Positions 5,568 to 7,253 of a stretch of DNA of 7,253 nt are shown here, in pieces. Location: assembly GCA_010672185.1 (NCBI GenBank), contig JAAHHL010000329.1, forward strand, positions 1 to 7,253. Reading direction: 5' to 3'. The stretch is from Caldora sp. SIO3E6. GTDB taxonomy: Bacteria > Cyanobacteriota > Cyanobacteriia > Cyanobacteriales > Coleofasciculaceae. A program made the translations under genes and the position numbers. Below the pieces are notes generated by a model. That model searched no databases. It had not been told where the DNA came from and saw only the letters and a program-made list of their open reading frames with translations. Numbering within the stretch: position 1 is the stretch's first letter; every line of letters starts with the position of its first letter.

Positions 5568-6149
5568 ATGACCCACACACCAGTAAAATTCACCTTTGAG
5601 CAATACCTCGAATATGACGATGGTACTGATAACCGCTATGAATTGTTTGATGGAGAGCTAGAAAAAGTGCCACCGGAATCCCAAGAGACTTATGGAATCG
5701 CTCGTTTTCTCTTTGTCCAACTCCTCAGCTTGGCAGAACTCGAACGGATTTTTACCCACTCACTCGAATTGCAAGTTCAAGGTAATCCACAAAACCGCTT
5801 TCCTGACTTGGTTGTAGTAAGTGAGGTACACCTTGAGCTAATGGACAAACGAATAACTATCACCCTCAATATGCCCCCTCCACCGTTTGTTGTTGAGGTA
5901 GTTAGTCCCTACAAAAACCAAAACGATGATAACTACCAACGTGATTATATTGATAAGCGGCAACAGTATGAGAGCAGGGGCATTCCTGAATACTGGATTA
6001 TTGACCCTCAGGCACAGTTAGTTGTTGTATTATTGTTGATTAATGGTAGATACCAGGCAACTAAGTTCTCTGGGAATCAGCGGATTGTTTCTCGGATTTT
6101 TCCTAAACTGGAGCTAACTGCTGCTCAGGTTTTGCAGGCGAGGGTTTAA
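5568..6149 (+). CDS. Uma2 family (DUF820) putative endonuclease, copy 1
   Basis: Uma2 proteins have a PD-(D/E)xK restriction-endonuclease-like fold, are very abundant in cyanobacteria, and mostly lack a proven substrate. From ATG 5568 the protein is 193 residues, normal for the family. It has FEQYLEYDDGTDNRYELFDGEL (residues 10-31, read with breaks), the acidic pair Asp80 in RFPDLVVV and Glu110 in VVEVVSP, then RDY..KRQQY and GIPEYWIIDPQ (138-148). I prefer ATG 5568 to ATG 5559 because the second copy starts at the equivalent MTHTPVK, although GAAGGA is unusually close to that ATG. Copy 2 aligns over the whole length without gaps at about 140 of 193 residues. The gene opens 82 bases after the kaiB-like gene, behind a palindromic repeat, and is probably a separate accessory unit. 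Confidence 0.88.
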   Translation: MTHTPVKFTFEQYLEYDDGTDNRYELFDGELEKVPPESQETYGIARFLFVQLLSLAELERIFTHSLELQVQGNPQNRFPDLVVVSEVHLELMDKRITITLNMPPPPFVVEVVSPYKNQNDDNYQRDYIDKRQQYESRGIPEYWIIDPQAQLVVVLLLINGRYQATKFSGNQRIVSRIFPKLELTAAQVLQARV

Positions 6150-6152
6150 TAA

Positions 6153-6170
6153 AAGGAGAGGAGGGAAGGA
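6153..6170 (+). promoter_or_regulatory. Extended purine-rich ribosome site before second Uma2 gene
   Basis: The 22-base gap between the two Uma2 genes is almost wholly purine and contains AAGGAG (6153-6158) and GGAGG (6159-6163 region). It gives the second gene a far better ribosome site than the first and supports translation from a shared transcript. Confidence 0.6.
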
Positions 6171-6171
6171 A

Positions 6172-6753
6172 ATGACTCACACACCGGTAAAATTGACCTT
6201 TGAGCAATACCTCGAATATGACGACGGTACAGATAACTGCTATGAATTGTTCAATGGGGAGCTGATACTAATGCCACCGGAAAGTGAAGAAAATGGTTGG
6301 ATAGTTGAATGGTTAAGGGACGAACTTGTTCAATTAATCAAGCGCCGCTTAGTCAAGATTATCCCCTACGAATTACAAGTTCTAGGCAATCCACAAAACC
6401 GATTTCCTGACTTAGTAGTACTCCGAGAAGAACACCTAAAATTAACCAAAAAGCGGCGTACTATCACTCTCAATATGCCTCCCCCACAGTTAGTAGTTGA
6501 GGTAGTTAGTCCCTACAGAAGCCAAAAAGATGAGAACTATAAACGTGATTATGTGGAGAAGCGACAACAGTATGAGAACCGGGACATTCCGGAATATTGG
6601 ATTATTGACCCTCAGGCACAGTTAGTTGTTGTATTATTGTTGATTAATGGTAGATACCAGGCAACTGAGTTCTCTGGGAATCAGCGGATTATTTCTCAGA
6701 TTTTTCCTAAACTAGAGCTGACTGCTGCTCAGGTTTTGCAGGCGAGGATTTAA
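6172..6753 (+). CDS. Uma2 family (DUF820) putative endonuclease, copy 2
   Basis: A second 193-residue Uma2 protein in tandem, offset by exactly 604 bases from copy 1 with no indels. The acidic pair is kept (Asp80 in RFPDLVVL, Glu110 in VVEVVSP), as are the YWIIDP motif and the family's Tyr/Lys region. Differences from copy 1 are strongly clustered. Residues 32-66 differ at about 27 of 35 positions, while the last 50 residues differ at about four. At DNA level 69 bases (5994-6062 and 6598-6666) are identical. Cys23 replaces Arg23 of copy 1. The 22-base gap and strong ribosome site suggest that both copies are on one transcript. A heptamer array starts immediately after the stop codon. The substrate is unknown, and a role in DNA cleavage is only inferred from the fold family. 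Confidence 0.88.
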   Translation: MTHTPVKLTFEQYLEYDDGTDNCYELFNGELILMPPESEENGWIVEWLRDELVQLIKRRLVKIIPYELQVLGNPQNRFPDLVVLREEHLKLTKKRRTITLNMPPPQLVVEVVSPYRSQKDENYKRDYVEKRQQYENRDIPEYWIIDPQAQLVVVLLLINGRYQATEFSGNQRIISQIFPKLELTAAQVLQARI

Positions 6754-6795
6754 TAGGTGGTAGGTAGTAGGTGGTAGGTAGTAGGTGGCAGGTGT
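6754..6795. repeat. Heptamer tandem array touching the Uma2 stop codon, 6 units
   Basis: Six in-phase units: TAGGTGG and TAGGTAG alternating over five units, then CAGGTGT. The array begins at the very first base after the TAA of the second Uma2 gene. It could have replaced any terminator that once stood here. Confidence 0.88.
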
Positions 6796-6809
6796 TAGGG
6801 CTGTGCCAC

Positions 6810-6856
6810 TATTTCTTGTGGAACAGGCATCTTGCCTGTAATCTGTCATCTGAAAC
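6810..6856 (+). repeat. Direct repeat flanking the Uma2 pair, right copy
   Basis: This matches 5491-5537 at 46 of 47 bases. The palindrome ACAGGCA-TCT-TGCCTGT lies at 6823-6839. Both Uma2 genes and one heptamer array lie between the two copies, a 1319-base offset. The arrangement could reflect insertion at a repeat or two independent copies of a dispersed element. Confidence 0.9.
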
Positions 6857-6905
6857 ATGCAAGATGGACTGAACGCTAACCTTGCTGATGCGTTGGCTGA
6901 TTTAT

Positions 6906-6961
6906 ATAGTCATTTCAAATAAAAATGACAACAGGATGGCTGAATTCTTTGATATGACTAG
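6906..6961. repeat. MITE-like palindromic element, copy B
   Basis: Fourteen-base inverted arms, 6906-6919 and 6948-6961, match at 12 of 14 positions across a 28-base centre. The right arm and following bases match the right half of the palindrome at 1894-1945. This supports a small dispersed element with inverted ends; no mobilising gene is present nearby. Confidence 0.5.
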
Positions 6962-7070
6962 TTTATGGCTTCTTTTTGGACTGAAGTCCTACTACTGCTC
7001 ATTACTTATTCAGCAGACCCTAATTACACCCCGAAAAAGAAGATGAGAAACAAGTCAGTTTCCCTTAGAA

Positions 7071-7210
7071 CCTCCTGCCTCCTGCCTCCTGCCTCCTGCC
7101 TCCTGCCTCCTGCCTCCTGCCTCCTGCCTCCTGCCTCCTGCCTCCTCCCTCCTGCCTCCTGCCTCCTGCCTCCTTCCTCCTGCCTCCTGCCTCCTGCCTC
7201 CTGCCTCCTG
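7071..7210. repeat. CCTCCTG heptamer array, 20 units
   Basis: Exactly twenty 7-base units of CCTCCTG run in phase, with only two variants (CCTCCTC at 7141-7147 and CCTCCTT at 7169-7175). The plus strand is nearly all pyrimidine with one G per unit; the minus strand reads CAGGAGG. The high uniformity suggests recent expansion or homogenisation. Confidence 0.95.
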
Positions 7211-7253
7211 CTTTCCTAGGAATACTCATACCCACGTCGTCATTCCTCCTTCC

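Larger units (their letters stand above)
6754..7253. other. Gene-free, repeat-rich end of the window
   Basis: No gene is supported. The region holds a 6-unit heptamer array (6754-6795), the right-hand 47-bp repeat (6810-6856), a MITE-like palindrome (6906-6961) and a 20-unit heptamer array (7071-7210). The open frame from 6965 simply reads through the last array as SCLLPPA repeats. The final 40 bases show nothing recognisable. Confidence 0.7.

Noticed and set aside
354..7210. CRISPR array interpretation of the tandem repeats
   Set aside because: Units are 7-8 bases with no spacers, and no cas gene is present.
6965..7219. 84-codon frame with SCLLPPA repeats
   Set aside because: It is a read-through of the CCTCCTG array, with no conserved N-terminal domain and no ribosome site.

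Overview
The window looks like chromosomal DNA from a filamentous or otherwise repeat-rich cyanobacterium. The evidence is an intact ndhH of the cyanobacterial NDH-1 type, a proline-extended PilT ATPase, a protein with a KaiB-like domain, Uma2-family genes, two HIP1 octamers (GCGATCGC at 3337-3344 and 5128-5135), and several intergenic arrays of 7-base repeats of the STRR kind. I cannot name the species from the sequence alone.

Layout. Positions 1-499 are non-coding and repeat-laden: an octamer array, a palindromic dispersed repeat and a 14-unit heptamer array. ndhH (500-1684, +) stands alone and ends at a strong intrinsic terminator (1798-1832). Positions 1685-2125 hold two more heptamer arrays and a MITE-like palindrome. 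A small membrane protein of unknown function lies on the minus strand (2126-2506). The divergent interval 2507-3016 carries several short inverted repeats, one of them a perfect 10-bp palindrome. Next comes a two-gene unit: a PilT2-like pilus retraction ATPase (3017-4426) and, 18 bases downstream, a 346-residue protein (4445-5485) made of an unrecognised N-terminal domain, a polar linker and a C-terminal KaiB-like domain. Two tandem Uma2-family genes follow (5568-6149 and 6172-6753), bracketed by 47-bp near-identical direct repeats. Positions 6754-7253 contain a heptamer array touching the second Uma2 stop codon, a palindromic element and a 20-unit CCTCCTG array.

How the parts relate. NdhH is a core subunit of thylakoid NDH-1, used in respiration and cyclic electron flow, and has no visible functional link to the rest. 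The most interesting pairing is pilT2-like plus kaiB-like. The spacing and shared strand imply co-expression, and the KaiB fold normally docks on ring-shaped P-loop ATPases (KaiC), so a pilus-motor accessory or regulator is a reasonable but untested idea. The KaiB-like domain aligns to KaiB without gaps, but lacks C-terminal residues tied to KaiB fold switching. The Uma2 pair seems to be an accessory insertion shaped by duplication and local sequence exchange.
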